From positions 299,160,167 to 299,224,166 of the forward strand of contig CM041779.1 of assembly GCA_023374045.1 (NCBI GenBank): DNA of 64,000 nucleotides. The letters run 5' to 3'. Position 1 is the first letter of the stretch. Each line of letters begins with the position of its first letter. The stretch is from Limonium bicolor (Eukaryota > Streptophyta > Magnoliopsida > Caryophyllales > Plumbaginaceae). Positions 1 through 11,479 of this stretch are shown here, piece after piece. Position numbers and translations under genes: made by a program. Below the pieces are notes generated by a model. The model had not been told where the DNA came from and did not search any database. It saw only the letters and a list, made by a program, of their open reading frames with translations.

Positions 1-3000
1 TGAACACTTAATCGAACACGTCGCAGCGGAAATAAATAACACCTGGACCTTGCCACGGTCTGATCGTTAGAATATACCGGTCTTAACATTTACAATACTT
101 ATCCATAATACTTATCCAACTCAAACATCACCATCCACAATACCACAACCAACCGAGTACAGGTATCTTAACATAATCTCAACCTTACATCAGTTTAAAT
201 ATAAACAGTCGGGTGCACAGGCGCATCCCGAACTCAAAATAAACATCCCACCCTAAGTCTAACCGCTCCTACTCTCGTAGTGCGTCCTCATGGGTCTCTT
301 ACCTGCAAGTGTAAAAATAGCCCCCGAGGGGGTCAGCACGAATGCTGGTACACCCTCTCATGGCCCCCAAGCTAACGGGGCTACGACGACTAATTGTCGA
401 TAGCATGGAAATTGATTACATACACAAGCATAATATGAAGTGCAATAACAATAACCACAGATGAACATATAGTTCACAAACAATGAACGACTCAAGCGTT
501 CCCTTATCAAGTGGGTTAGTAACCCCCTCCTTAGTCCTCATTTTCTTAACCTCAGTTCCTTACCTTACCTTAATCTTAATCTCAGTATACAAACCTTCCT
601 GGAAGGGATTGGTTGTAGCTTAATTCGAACCTGGGATTTAGGTGATCCCACCGCACCATCTTAATGCCACCTACTCTACGGGAGTCCAGCGTAGCTGAGC
701 CGGCAACCGGCCCTAGGCTACAAGTCCGAAGACAAGTCCTTAAGCGGAGGGCGGATCTGATTCAGATACCGTCCCCCTTTTTCCTTAGCATGCATGACCG
801 GAGATCGGTCCCGGGTTTCCTCACTCAAGTTCCAGTTAGTAGAAATCTTAATCACCATGTGCTAGCTAAGCCTTAACGGGCATTAACCAACAACCACCAA
901 ACTTAACTCTTATTCTTAACTCAGTAAGTACTAAACTTGGTTAGTAACCATCTCAAGTCTCGCGGGTTAGTGTAAAGATAACACAAACACAACGAGAACA
1001 TATATATATCCGGTTGCATGCTTTATCTTGTTTTAGTCATAGCAATTAAACAGATAGCACACAAGCCGAGGGACACCTCGTTAGCAAGCAGGTCACAAGA
1101 AGGATTGTACCGTTCACCGTCGATCGTTGTTTGATTAATCTTCTTCGGGGTCCCAATTCACAAACCTAAAACATTCATTCATTTTTAGGTCATTAGTTAT
1201 CTGCACCTTACTTAACTTACTTAGTCCCTAAGGATTCCCATTCAATAACCTCTCAAATCCTTGCCACTTAGCTTACAAACTTAACTTTAAACATTAAAAC
1301 TTATACTAATCTTAACTTAATTTCTTAAGTTCTTAGGGTCCTAATCATTACCACCCACCAAAGGCATACCTTATTACCCATTGCCATTCTTAGAATTCAA
1401 AATTTTCTTTTTTTTTAGGCTCGACCGAACTTCCGACCGACCTTACCTAAGGTCGGTCCATTCCAGAACACTTCACCGTTTGAAAATTCTACCCCGACCG
1501 ACCTTGCAAGTCCGGTCCCCAAGGTCGGTCCATTCCCGAGAGTTTCCCTGAGGGAAATTTAAGCTCGACCGAACTTACCAAGTCCGGTCCTATGTTCGGT
1601 CGATTCCAGAGACTTAATTCCTTCACAAAATACAGCCCGACCGACCTTGCAAGTTCCGGTCCCCAAGTCGGTCCATTCCAGAAACTTTCTCCGGTAGTGT
1701 AAACTGAGCTCGACCGACCTTGCAGGTCCGGTCCTAAGGTCGGTCGGCTCCAGAACCTTGTTTCTAAATTCTCTTTCAACTCCAAACTTCTCCTCATATA
1801 TCCTAATATGTTATAACCTCATTTGGGCACCTCAAATACACCTTAAGCCCTCCTCAAACACATTAAATCATTCACCAAGATTCACCTTAGTCATTATGCA
1901 TTTTCCTTGTAATAATGCTAACACTTGTAATGTTTTCCTCTAGGTTTCTAGGTGTGGTTCATACCTAATGTAACCACTATGCCAAATGTTTTCCTCACCA
2001 CTATAACATCATCTCCCAAGCATCTTTCACCATCTAAAACTCTTTTATGCATTTACTTAAAGTTCCTTCACAAGTTTAAACTTCCATCCATCAACACATT
2101 ATTTCCTTCCTAGTTGTACACCAACATTTGCCTAAGTCCTAAATACTCAAATACATTCTCTTGTTTCCTAAATCCTTCATGGTGATACCTAAGTCATTAT
2201 AAGTCATTAGAACACCTTATTCTCACCCTTTTTCATCAAGACAACCTCTAGAACATCCTAGTACTTCCTTAGTCATTAAATCCCCTTAGAATATCTTAAA
2301 CACTTAAGTTCTCCTTTAAATTTTGCCATGGGTTCTCTAGTACATAGCACATCCTAAACATGGTTTTTCTCCATCAAACAACCAACATCACCCAAATTCT
2401 CATCACAACACCTTAACACACAATTTACACTAAAACTTCACCACATCATCATATAGTGCTTAAACTTAAAATGCTTGGCACTTAGGCCCTTAAATGACAA
2501 TAATCTTAACCACTGAATTTCCACATATATTTGCCTTCAACCTGCGAGTACACACAACAAGGCTCCCATTGAAATAAAATGCTTCTTGTAATTCATCTCC
2601 ACATTGTTTTAACTATCTCTTCTTCTCATTTGCTCTTTAGTCACAAGTTCACAAATATGCTCATTGTTTCTCCTAGGTTTTATATAACCCTTTTCCTAAT
2701 GTAAACTCTACACTAAACTCATCATATAAATCCCATTCCCTTAAACAATAAAACACCTTAAGGTAAGTAATTTACCTTGTTCTTTTACAAGCTTAAAAAG
2801 CTTTCTTCCTTAGGTTTTTCTTTGTTCAATCTCGGTCACCAATGTGTATCTCCTTGCCAATGTTCTAACCAATATCCAATGACTCCAATGAGTACTAGAT
2901 AACACATTAACCCTAAGGAACAAACCCTAGGTTAAAAATATGCTTTAAGGTATTAAGGTGATTTTTACCTTGGTTTCTCAAGACAACTTGGATATGAAGC

Positions 3001-4081
3001 AAGAAGGTCCTCTCTCCTTTGAAGAGTAGAAACAAGCTAGAACAAGGCATTAAATGGAGTCCCATGAGCACTAATTTTCGGACATGTGAAGAAAATGGTG
3101 GAAACCTAGATTTTCTTGCACTTTCTTTACCTTAAGAGAATGGAGATGCCAATGGAGTCTCCAAGCTTGAGTTTCCTCCTCTAATGGTGGTTTGACTTGG
3201 CACCAAATCAAAGCTCTTGCAATTTCGAAAAGATAGGAAGAAGGAGCTTGAGCTAACTAAGAAGAATATGTATTTTGTTTTGGATTTGGAGCTAAAATGA
3301 GCAAGATGTAACCAAGGAAGGATGGAGCTTTCATGGAGGTTGAGTTTTACGTGAATGGAGAAGGGAGAGAGCAGCTCAAACCGTGGGAAAACAAAGGAGA
3401 ATGAAGAAGAGAAGTGAGGAGAGAGAACTAATAAAGTGTGATATTTATGTAAAAGGTGAATAGTGCTTTTACTTTATAACTCTTATTTGCTTTCTTATTT
3501 GCTTAATGACTCATGTAAGTGGTGACTCACCTCATAAGAAACCGGCCCCCTTTTAATAATGAGGGTACTAAGTCTTTGTTGACCAAATGTCTCACTTATA
3601 TAGACTTATGTTATAAACTAGCTTAATTAATTCACTATTCACAAAACAAGGCACATTGTTGTGAAATTTTTGATTTCCCATTGATATAGACTTCCAAATG
3701 TGATACTATATAGTACACATGTTAATTAAAGAGTAATGATGGACATTTAGCCATTCAAAACTCATTTACAAGACAATTTTTCAAAAACGTGCTTTAAGAC
3801 TCCTTAAAGCACATTTTGTGTTTTAACTTGTTTTCAAGCTTGGTTTTCTTTGGTAATTGATTTAAAATGACCATTAGGATATTACTAAGGTCTTAGAACA
3901 ATATTTGGGTACTCTCCCAAGTCTCTCCAAGCTTAGAGCACGTTTTTGCTAAAACTGCTCTTTTGGTGTTTCCTTATATTTCTTTGATTAGAAATGTTTC
4001 TTAATGTTTCTAAGGCATTATTTAGCCTCCTTATATCTTAGTTTATCATTTAAACACCATATCTAAGTTTGGGGTATTTCA
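1..4081 (-). mobile_element. Ty3/gypsy LTR, family C (outer end off-window)
   Basis: The right edge ends in GGGGTATTTCA, the same terminus as the LTRs of families A and B, so the sense strand is minus and starts TGAAATACCCC. The left edge lacks TGTAACACCCC but has GCAGCGGAAA at about 24-33, which lies 50-75 bp inside the end of the related LTRs, so some 50 bp are off-window. The outer part, with a CCCCCGAGGGGGTCAGC motif near 329-345, and the inner part, near-identical over about 200 bp (3640-3860) to 44930-45140, show kinship with family B. No polypurine tract follows 4081, so this is a solo LTR or the 5' LTR of an element extending left. The right-hand target duplicate should be GATCC (4082-4086). 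Confidence 0.8.
1417..1757. repeat. Tandem hairpin array in LTR C (about 5 units, ~72 bp)
   Basis: Five units begin near 1419, 1494, 1565, 1638 and 1710. Each contains GACCGACC...GGTCGGTC or GACCGAAC...GTTCGGTC arms around an AAGTCCGGTC core, then CCATTCCAGA and a variable spacer. Some frames stay open across the array in both strands, giving repetitive peptides that are by-products of the repeat, not a protein. Confidence 0.85.
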
Positions 4082-5258
4082 GATCCACCTTTCCAAGAGC
4101 GTGGGAAAGGGGATCATTCTATCTGCTCGGAGTCCAAGAACCCTCAGTAACTTGAGAGCTTAACTCCTCCTATAAAACACACAAATAACATAATTCATTA
4201 GTTTACAGTTACACAAACAATATTAAACTTATGTACCAAAATTAGATACTCACCATTTGATTAATAATGGATCTCGTGCCGTCATCATACTGAGGATTTT
4301 CCGGCGTTGAGTTTTTTGGCACTTGACTCAACTTACAGACCTTCATCCTAGCGCTAGGATCCAGTGACTCATTCGTTGGAAGCAAGCCCTGTTGCTCCCA
4401 CTCTGGTACGCGCTCGACAATACCTTTACTGCCTAAGTGATGTGGGTATAGATTTTTCTTCGCATTGGCTTGTTGTTTCACACGAAGAGCCTACAAATAC
4501 ATATATAATGTGTAAGATACAAATAAGCAAATAAATCCGCCAAAATGTATAAAAGACAAATGACAATTAGCTGTACCTGGTACTCCGGCGTGTGATAATA
4601 CTCAACCAACTGTATCCACTGCTCCTCAGTGATGCCCTCGTACACCTCCTAGGGTGTCAGTTCGCCAGCTCCTTCTGGATCATCCAGTTCTGGGTCTTGA
4701 GAACCTCCATGAATGTACTTGTCAGCGAGCCAGTTTCTATGGTCATGGAACTGCCGCGCCATTTTTTTCAGCACATCGTCCTTGAGAGAAGGATCTATGT
4801 AGAATCGAGCCTACATAAACAATTAGTTAGTTAGTTAGTAACACCCGTAACGAGAAACTCCAAAATCGTATAACATATTATCAAAAAATAACATACCTGA
4901 AGAAGCCCTAACATAGTGTCCTTCAATGAATGTGGCACTTGCTTCCAATTGTGGTTTATGTTGTAGTAAGTCTTGACCAGGTGGCCAGCATATGCAACAT
5001 AATCCTTTTTCCAATTACTGTATGGCTGGTGGTACTCATTGAACTTCACCGGCTTCGTGGGGGACCTTTATTAGCCTTCAGTGCACGGGTGGGACCTCTC
5101 TTCTTCACCGTTTGTCCTGAGGAGGCAGCTGCTTGTCTCATCCTCCGGTGGTTGAGTTGCCTTCCCCTTCTTTCCTCCTTGTGTGACTCGTTTAGCTGGT
5201 CTTGTCCAATGAGGCTCAGCTTCTCCAATAGGCTTGTCCATAGGGTGATCATCCACTG
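4082..5258 (-). pseudogene. Ptta / Transposase_24-type CACTA protein, broken
   Basis: Four exons joined by GT-AG introns can be read: 5258-4897, 4810-4577, 4490-4254 and 4169-4082, with introns 4896-4811, 4576-4491 and 4253-4170 (84-86 nt). A further acceptor (TTTACTACAG) at 5259 implies an upstream exon. The protein has the family's features: a basic GPTR stretch, an FNEY motif, a YIDPSLKDDVLKKMARQF segment, a YPHHLGSKG block, and near the end EGSWTPSR and SHALGKVD. Damage seen: a frameshift near 5055, an in-frame TAG at 4649-4651, another at 4119-4121, and truncation inside the last exon by the family C LTR. The family accompanies TNP2 in plant CACTA elements; its exact role is not evident here. 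Confidence 0.8.
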
Positions 5259-5428
5259 TAGTAAAGATAAGTTAGTCAAATTGATTGGATGAATTTAAAA
5301 TGTAAAGACAAATGTTGAACGAGTCAAGGAAAAATATTTAACATAATAGTACCATAAACCAACAAATAATCAAACTTAAAACAAATGTACAACTACCATC
5401 GTCTAGCTACCTAACATAAAAACTTCTA

Positions 5429-6106
5429 TCATTTGGTGTTATCAACCCAAAAACTCTCGTCATGGTTTGACCGTGCATAAATCAAGTCGTTATGGGTATC
5501 ATCGTTCAAATTCCGTAACCTCGTGGGAAACAATGTTGTTCCTTCTATCGTCTCATTGTCATCATCAACCTCATTTTCATTTTCGATCAGAACCGGTCTT
5601 CTACCTGGAAGAACAACCGAAAATCTAGAGTCTTTTGGATCCTGAACATACCACACTGCTTGGTAACAATCTTTCCCCATAACAAATTGATCATCCTTAA
5701 AACTAGCATGTGTGAGATCAACCAATGTAAGCCCTTCATTGTTTTGGATTCCGCGACGGTTGTCCACCCATTTGTAGCGGAACACTAGAAACGAGTCAAT
5801 ATGGTAGTCTAGCTTCCAAATGTTCTCGATAACACCGTAATACCAGCTAGAGCTCCTCACTGGTTGAGAACAGTTACCGATGTGGTACTCATTGAATGCC
5901 GCTTCTATTTTTACTCCACTGTTCTAGTTTATTGATTTAGCATCTTGGCGTGCAGTGTAATAAGTATACCCACTAATGTCATACCCTTCAAATGATATAA
6001 TATTAGGTTCAGGTCCTATTGCTAAACATCTGATTTCTTCACTGTCAACTTCTGAATTTGATGATGCTTTTTCAAACACATAATCTTTGATCCACTGGAC
6101 AAACAT
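5429..6106 (-). pseudogene. DUF4216 segment of CACTA transposase
   Basis: FVQWIKDYVF and GYTYYTARQDAKSIN are followed by an in-frame TAG at 5924-5926, then NSGVKIEAAFNEY, WYYGVIENIWKLDY, FLVFRYKWVDNRRG, LTLVDL and CYQAVWYVQDPKDSRFSVVL. This is the usual C-terminal DUF4216 block of plant CACTA transposases. The frame ends at a natural stop at 5429 after an Asp/Glu-rich tail. Confidence 0.85.
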
Positions 6107-6690
6107 TCGGTTTTGTTCTTTAGTAAGCCAAATGTGGTAGGATTTTGTTGTCTCAACTCATTCATATGAGTATCAAAGAAAGGTTCTACAACCTCAAGGT
6201 GTTGTAACACAAACAGATGTGCTTGATGAATCAGTTGTTGTGGTACTTGCACAATCTTTCTTCCAATGACACATTTGCCTTTATATCTACCATAGTGTCG
6301 TGGTTTTGGGACACCGATTGATTCCACTTCATTCAAATAATCCGTCACAAATTCTATGACTTCCTCAGTCACCGTTGCTTTAATCATGCTCCCTTCTGGT
6401 CGATATCTATTCCTCATTCTACCCTTTAGAATTCCCATGTATCGTTCAAAAGGGTACAAGTAACGTAGTAGACCGGACCACAATATTGGATCTCTCGAAC
6501 AATGTGTACTATCAAGTGCACCATTATGTCAAAGAACAATGGTGGGAAATACATCTAGTTGACATAATGTGACTACAATTTCACATTGTAGATCATCGAG
6601 AAAGTTTACATCAATTACCTTGCAGCAGACAGCGTTGAAGAAGAAACATAATCTGGTTAACGCATTTTTGACATCATTTGGCAATATCCC
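6022..6690 (-). pseudogene. DUF4218 segment of CACTA transposase
   Basis: Contains RLCFFFNAVCCKVID and CEIVVTLCQL (6650-6560), then YPFERYMGILKG, NRYRPEG, EEVIEFVTDYL and SIGVPKPRHYGR (6450-6290), and finally HLFVLQHLEVVEPFFDTH. The order and spacing match the DUF4218 region that follows TNP2 in plant CACTA proteins. The first and second parts are in different frames near 6500. Confidence 0.85.
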
Positions 6691-7756
6691 TCAGATTGAA
6701 ACTGGACGAAGATGTAACATCAATACATGATAATTGTGAGATTTCATGCCTAACAATTTCAAATCCTTCATCGATACAATGTTCTTCCTGTTTGAAGAAT
6801 ATCCAGACGGTACTTTTACCGAGTGTAGACATTTGCAGAAGCTGATCTTCTCATTCTTTGAAAGTGTGTAGCATGCAAGAGGTAGGTATATTTGTTTCTC
6901 ATTCTCTTGTGGGTCTAACTCTGTTCTTATACCCATGGCTTGCATGTCTTTTCTCACTTTCAATCCGTCTTTTGTTTTGCCGGGTATGTTGAGCAAAGTC
7001 CCGCTCACTGCCTCTCCAATGTTCTTTACGATGTGCATGATATCCAAACAGTGTCTGACAGGCAGATGACGCAAATACGGTAGATCCCAAAAGATAGAGC
7101 GTTTTTTCCAAATGTTCTTTGCCGGTTTCGATGTGTTTCCAAATACGTTCACAATGTCCTTAACCTTTGCATACACTTCCTCAGAGGTCAAAGGTAGATG
7201 GGCCACACAATTCTTGGCCTCACCGTTGAATAGTTTCTTCTTCTTACGATAAGGGTGATCTTCAGGTAGAAGACGTCGATGACACATGTAAACATTCTTA
7301 CCATAATTTTTTGAACGGTCCGAACATGTGTCATCCTCACACATCGGGCATGCAAACGTTCCTTTAACAGTGTATCCAGACAAGTTCCTGTATGCAGGGA
7401 AGTCATTGACCGTACAGAATAACAACGCCTTGAGCGTGAAATGTTCCCTTGTATAAGCATCATACACCACGGTTTCCCTCATTCCACAGTAACTTCAAAT
7501 CATCAATCAATGGGGCGAGGTATACATCAATGTTATTACCTGGCTGCTTGGGGCCAGATATCAGAAGTGATAACATTATGTTATTGCGTTTCATACACAA
7601 CCGTGACGACAAATTGTAGATCACTAGCAAAACGGGCCAAGTGTTGTGTTGACTACTTAACGTGCCGTACGGGTTCACCCCATCAGTACATAGCCCTATC
7701 TTCACCCCCGAAATGGTCTTTGAACCATCTATTGATGTTTCTTCACTAAGGTCCAT
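6691..7756 (-). pseudogene. TNP2 (Transposase_21) catalytic core
   Basis: Two overlapping reading frames (7756-7460 and 7482-6691) form the core. Seen in order: GLCTDGVNPYG, where the Asp is the likely first DDE acid; WPVLLVIYNL; LLISGPKQPGNNIDVYL; LKALLFCTVNDFPAYRNLSG; a CPMCEDDTC cysteine cluster; and LPVRHCLDIMHIVKNIGE. These are the best conserved blocks of CACTA transposases. The frameshift near 7480 may be mutation or assembly error. It is continuous with DUF4218 downstream, as in intact elements. Confidence 0.88.
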
Positions 7757-8507
7757 CTGATGGATGTCTTAATTTCTCATCACTCTTTCTACCCTCTGCG
7801 TGCCATCGTAAGTTCTTCGCATCTATCGGATTCGCAAACAACCGTCTGAATCTGGGTATTATCGGCAAATACCACAATAGTTTAGCTGGAGGGATTTTTT
7901 CTGAATGGAGGAGGATTCACCATCTTTATGCTTATATCGGGACAACGAACATTTCAGGCAATTGTCCAGATTTTCGTAATCACCCCGGTACAACACACAG
8001 TTGTTTGGACACACGTGAATTTTTTTGTACTCTACTCCCATTGGACACATCAATTTCTTTGCCTCAAAGGGTGGTGGCGGCAGCATATCATGAATCAGCT
8101 CAAGAAGTGACGTGACTTTTGTCACTCCATTCGTATCTTCCCTTTAGGTTGAACAAATTCAGTACATCCGTCAATTTCGTGTACTTAATGCATGTAGGGT
8201 ACAAGGCCGTCTTGGATGCATCCAACAACCTTTGATACTCATCCGACCGGTCGACAAAATTATCCTCAACGTTATCAAGCATCTCGTCTATTTGTTCATC
8301 ATGATAAGTCAGCTCACTCTCATTGACTCCGGTAGCACTTGGGAGTTCCGACTCGGCAGAATCAAATGTGTGGTCAATTCTCATCCTCTTCCTATCATTA
8401 ATGTACGAGGACCTGTCATTATGTTCAACACTTTCTCCATGAAAATTCCATCTCCTATAGCGTGGCATGAAACCGCGGGTCTTCAGATGGAATTCAATTT
8501 CCTCAAT

Positions 8508-8809
8508 GGGTTCGTTTGGGGACAGCTGCTGGAGGCTGCTGTTGGGTCCTGCTGCTGGAAATTGAGAAGTTGTTTGCTGATGGTTTTATAGAAGTTGTCA
8601 GCTGCTAGTTTTGGTGTTTGGTGGAACGTCTGCTGATGGTTTTAAAAAGCAGAGACAATTGTTAGGTCCTGCTACTGAAAATTGAGAAGCTGTTAGCTGA
8701 TGATTTTACAGAAGCTGTCAACTACTAGTTTTTGGTGTTTGGTGGAACCCTGCTGGCTTTAGAAATTGAGAAGCTGTCTGCTGCTGGAAGCTGTTTCCCA
8801 AACGAGCTC
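8508..8809. mobile_element. 302-bp MITE inside the transposase exon
   Basis: The ends form terminal inverted repeats: GGGTTCGTTTGGGGACAGC on the left, and the complement of the right end reads GAGCTCGTTTGGGAAACAGC. AAT flanks both sides (8505-8507 and 8810-8812); CTCAAT also occurs at both edges, so 3-6 bp duplications are possible. The interior holds about two and a half copies of a 120-140 bp unit (GAAATTGAGAAGCTGT, GGTGTTTGGTGGAAC). No coding capacity. A PIF/Harbinger-type origin fits the TIR style, but AAT is not its usual TWA target. Confidence 0.75.
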
Positions 8810-8968
8810 AATGTGTGAAAATTTCCTTATGACACCGCAGTCAACACAAGGACAAGGTATTTTCACCGCCTTTGTCATGTCCCTGTGCTGCACTGCCGCT
8901 TTGTAAAACTCTTTCAACATCTTGTCAAAGTGATCCCCTCGATCACCGTACATCCAGTCACGCTCCAT
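8810..8968 (-). pseudogene. N-terminal transposase-associated domain segment
   Basis: Reads from MERDWMYGDRGDHFDK through IPCPCVDCG to RKFSHI, where the MITE interrupts it. The CPC-x2-C cysteines are typical of the domain at the start of plant CACTA transposases. Beyond the MITE the frame resumes with EEIEFHLKTRGFMPRYRRW, so deleting the MITE plus one target copy restores one continuous frame. Confidence 0.75.
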
Positions 8969-8986
8969 ACTATATGTGAAATACAA

Positions 8987-10078
8987 AACGGTATGATTAA
9001 TACCGTATACTTAAAACGAAAATGTTTTAGTACCATGGATTGTATTTGTTTCTATGTGTTTATACTCTAATGAAGCGTGACTGGATGCTTATTAAATAAG
9101 CTAACTCTACTATTTCAACCTAAATTATATACTAGCATTTATATATTTAAATAAATCATTGCAAATTTAAACAAAAAGCAAGGTTTAGTTACTTACTTGT
9201 ACACAAAAGAGGAAACTGCAATGGTGATGGAAGAAGGCGGGAAACAAGAGAGGTGGTTGAAGGACTTAAATGTAGTGAAACCTAATAAAGAAAAAATTTA
9301 GATATTGTTATACATATACATATACATTAAACAATATTAATCACGAAGAGATTTTGTAAAAAAAACGGCATGACCTTTGCATAATTTTTCATATCTCATG
9401 CTCATTATTAAGCATTCACCAATCATTCAACAACACAATTTTCCATCACAAATCAAACTAATACCAAATTCATTCATCAACCAAAATTTCACAATTTACG
9501 GAAATCAAATACAAAGTCAATAATAAAAGAGAAAAAGATAAGTTAGATTATATTACTGGTTCCTAAATGAATTGTTTTCCGCTCTGCTTTCAATATACTG
9601 TGCAATGGTTGAGGAGCTTCTTAAGTACTTCTCTGCAGAGGCACAAATACATGTAGATAGAAGAGAAACTCAGTAGTTGTGTATGTTCCTTGTTCGTAAA
9701 TATAGGATTGTCACATTATAATGAGCTATAAAAATGAATTAGACGTAAGTTGTGTATATTACGGGTTCACAAGTGAAGTGTTTTCAGCCCCGTACGACTT
9801 CAATCTGGTGAGCCCGTTTAGTGATTTCTCTCTACAAAGGCACAGCCACACCAAATGAGCAAAAAAACCACAATTTTTCACTCGAACATTTTACCGAGCA
9901 CCTTGTGTGCACATATAATTTCACTTATTTAATACTACATATATCCACAAATTTCACATACTATACTAATATAATCATCCACAATCACATAACACTCTCA
10001 ATTTCAGCAATTATCACAATGAATACATAATTTTATGTTAAATTTTGAACTTACCTATGTATAGGGTTTTCCCAATTT
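8987..10078. other. AT-rich non-coding part of the CACTA element
   Basis: About 1.1 kb between the transposase start codon and an inverted-repeat insertion. I see no domain-bearing frame. It probably holds the 5' leader and possible introns of the transposase gene plus decayed sequence. Confidence 0.5.
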
Positions 10079-10338
10079 CTTGGCTACAACTACATGTAGC
10101 TATAGATAGCTACATACATGTACATTCAGTCATTGAAAACTGTACATTTGATCATTCAAAACTGTACTGATGTATATGTACATGTATACAGTGAATTGTG
10201 ATATTTTTGAATTTATACTAAATGTACATACTAACTTTCTAAACTGTACAACAAACTTATAAAACATGTACATTTACTCTACACAAACTGTACCATGAAA
10301 AATGTAGCCAAAGATGGCTACATATAGTTGTAGCTAAG
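10079..10338. mobile_element. 260-bp inverted-repeat element (MITE-like)
   Basis: The left end CTTGGCTACAACTACATG and the complement of the right end CTTAGCTACAACTATATG are imperfect inverted repeats of about 37 bp, both continuing into GTAGC...GCTACAT. The interior is AT-rich with repeated CAAAACTGTAC and TGTACAT words. No clear target duplication was found, so a foldback or decayed MITE is the best description. Confidence 0.5.
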
Positions 10339-10559
10339 ACTCATTGGTTTTACTACTCTTGTTGCTGCTGTTGTTGCTGTCACTGCACGGAGAAGTGTTG
10401 GGCGGCAACGAAGGCAACGGGAGGCGACAAAGGCGGCGGCGACGATAGCGGACGCAGGCAGACAAAGGTACACCGGTGGAGAAGGCGGGCACGACAGTGG
10501 AGAGCCGATTTCGCCTTTGCCAGTCGTAGCAGCAGCAGTTCGAAAGGAGAGAGGGAAAA

Positions 10560-10790
10560 TAATAGGTCGTCGATATTTTAAAAAAATAATTAAAAATGAC
10601 CTATTTCGGCGGTTCCTAAGTAGAAACCGCCGAAATAGGTAGTCGATATTTTTAAACAAATAAAAAAGACCTATTTCGGCGGTTTCTACTTAGGAACTGC
10701 TGAAATAGGTCCTCGATATTTAAAAAAACAAATTAAAAAAGACCTATTTTGGCGGTTATGTTACAACCGCCGAAAAAAGGGCGCTGAAAT
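10560..10790. repeat. CACTA subterminal hairpin repeats
   Basis: Three units of about 80 bp, each with GACCTATTTCGGCGG or a variant pairing with an inverted copy CCGCCGAAATAGGT, separated by GTCGATATTT plus an A-rich linker. Such subterminal repeats are the expected binding sites of CACTA transposition proteins. Confidence 0.8.
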
Positions 10791-10791
10791 A

Positions 10792-10810
10792 GCCCATTTT
10801 TGTAGTAGTG
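10792..10810 (-). repeat. CACTA terminal inverted repeat
   Basis: The minus strand reads CACTACTACAAAAATGGGC from 10810 inward, the diagnostic CACTA terminus. The adjacent TTT (10811-10813) would be one copy of the usual 3-bp target duplication; its partner is outside the preserved element. Confidence 0.85.
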
Positions 10811-11479
10811 TTTTTTTCGGATTGTGACTTTGTAAACCTTAACTTATTTAATGCAAGTTTTTGCTTCCGGTTTTGAGTGTATGCTCAGTAGCCTTGCATA
10901 TCTTAGGTAGTAAGTGTGCGACGTGTGACGGTCTCAAAACTAGCCTGGTTTAGGGTCATTACAAAAACACTACACAACTCCCTCAGGAAGCGGGATACGT
11001 GATACCAGCTGAATAGGTGCTCATCATGTTTTGGAGACGTAGAGAGTAAATTCAAACGTGCACACCAACAGCATACCCGGGAGCCAATAATAGGGTGTGG
11101 AGAAAGGAGTGAGTAATAAGAATGTCAATGACCTAAGTTAACTAAAGATTCTCTTATTGATATGTGACACAACTCATACTCGACAAAAGATCCTTATGTA
11201 TGGTGATACAATTGTGGTTCCAATGAACATGACCCTTACTCTCTAACTTATAAATACACTACTTATCTTCTTTTCACTTGAGCATCATGAAAGAGTGGTG
11301 AACAAAATGAACCCTTGATGGTAACTTTTTTTTATATAGATATTGACCAATAGCTTTACATTATTATATAATCACATCCCAAAAAGCTATTGGAAAACCC
11401 ACTAGACTACTATACAAAAGCAAATGTAGTATAAACTCCTTAGAGCAGAATGAACACTCTTCATTAAACTACCAATAAT
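10811..11479. other. Non-coding flank, possible old LTR end
   Basis: No coding frame recognised. GGTTTAGGGTCATTACA near 10948-10964 resembles a gypsy LTR terminus ending in TTACA, so the sequence before it could be an old LTR remnant. A TATAAATA motif occurs near 11250. Neither can be confirmed here. Confidence 0.25.

Larger units (their letters stand above)
5429..8968 (-). pseudogene. TNP2-type CACTA transposase gene, broken (whole locus)
   Basis: The start is taken as the ATG at 8966-8968, giving MERDWMYGDR, which fits the N-terminal transposase-associated domain of plant CACTA proteins. Domain order on the minus strand: transposase-associated domain with CPCVDCG (8968-8810), acidic linker and WSDKS block (8507-8100), cysteine-containing LCPMGVEYKK-like block (8125-7859), TNP2 DDE core (7756-6691), DUF4218 (6690-6022) and DUF4216 (6106-5429). 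A MITE splits the first block at 8508-8809. Frameshifts near 8110, 7860 and 7480 and a TAG at 5924-5926 break the frame. The protein would cut and join transposon ends in the nucleus. Confidence 0.85.
4082..10810 (-). mobile_element. CACTA (En/Spm) DNA transposon, 3' end missing
   Basis: The minus-strand 5' terminus is CACTACTACAAAAATGGGC (10792-10810), preceded on the plus strand by typical subterminal inverted repeats. Inside are the two genes usual for plant CACTA elements: a TNP2-type transposase gene (5429-8968) and a Ptta/Transposase_24-type gene (4082-5258), both on the minus strand. The other terminal repeat is absent because the family C LTR interrupts the element at 4081/4082; the rest may lie left of the window. 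Stops and frameshifts in both genes make it non-autonomous now. Confidence 0.9.

Noticed and set aside
1417..1757. CRISPR-like array
   Set aside because: Units are long imperfect palindromes with similar spacers, in plant retrotransposon LTRs, with no leader or cas genes.
10318..10659. 113-codon Ala/Arg-rich frame on the minus strand
   Set aside because: It overlaps the CACTA subterminal repeats and a low-complexity GC patch; no conserved domain.
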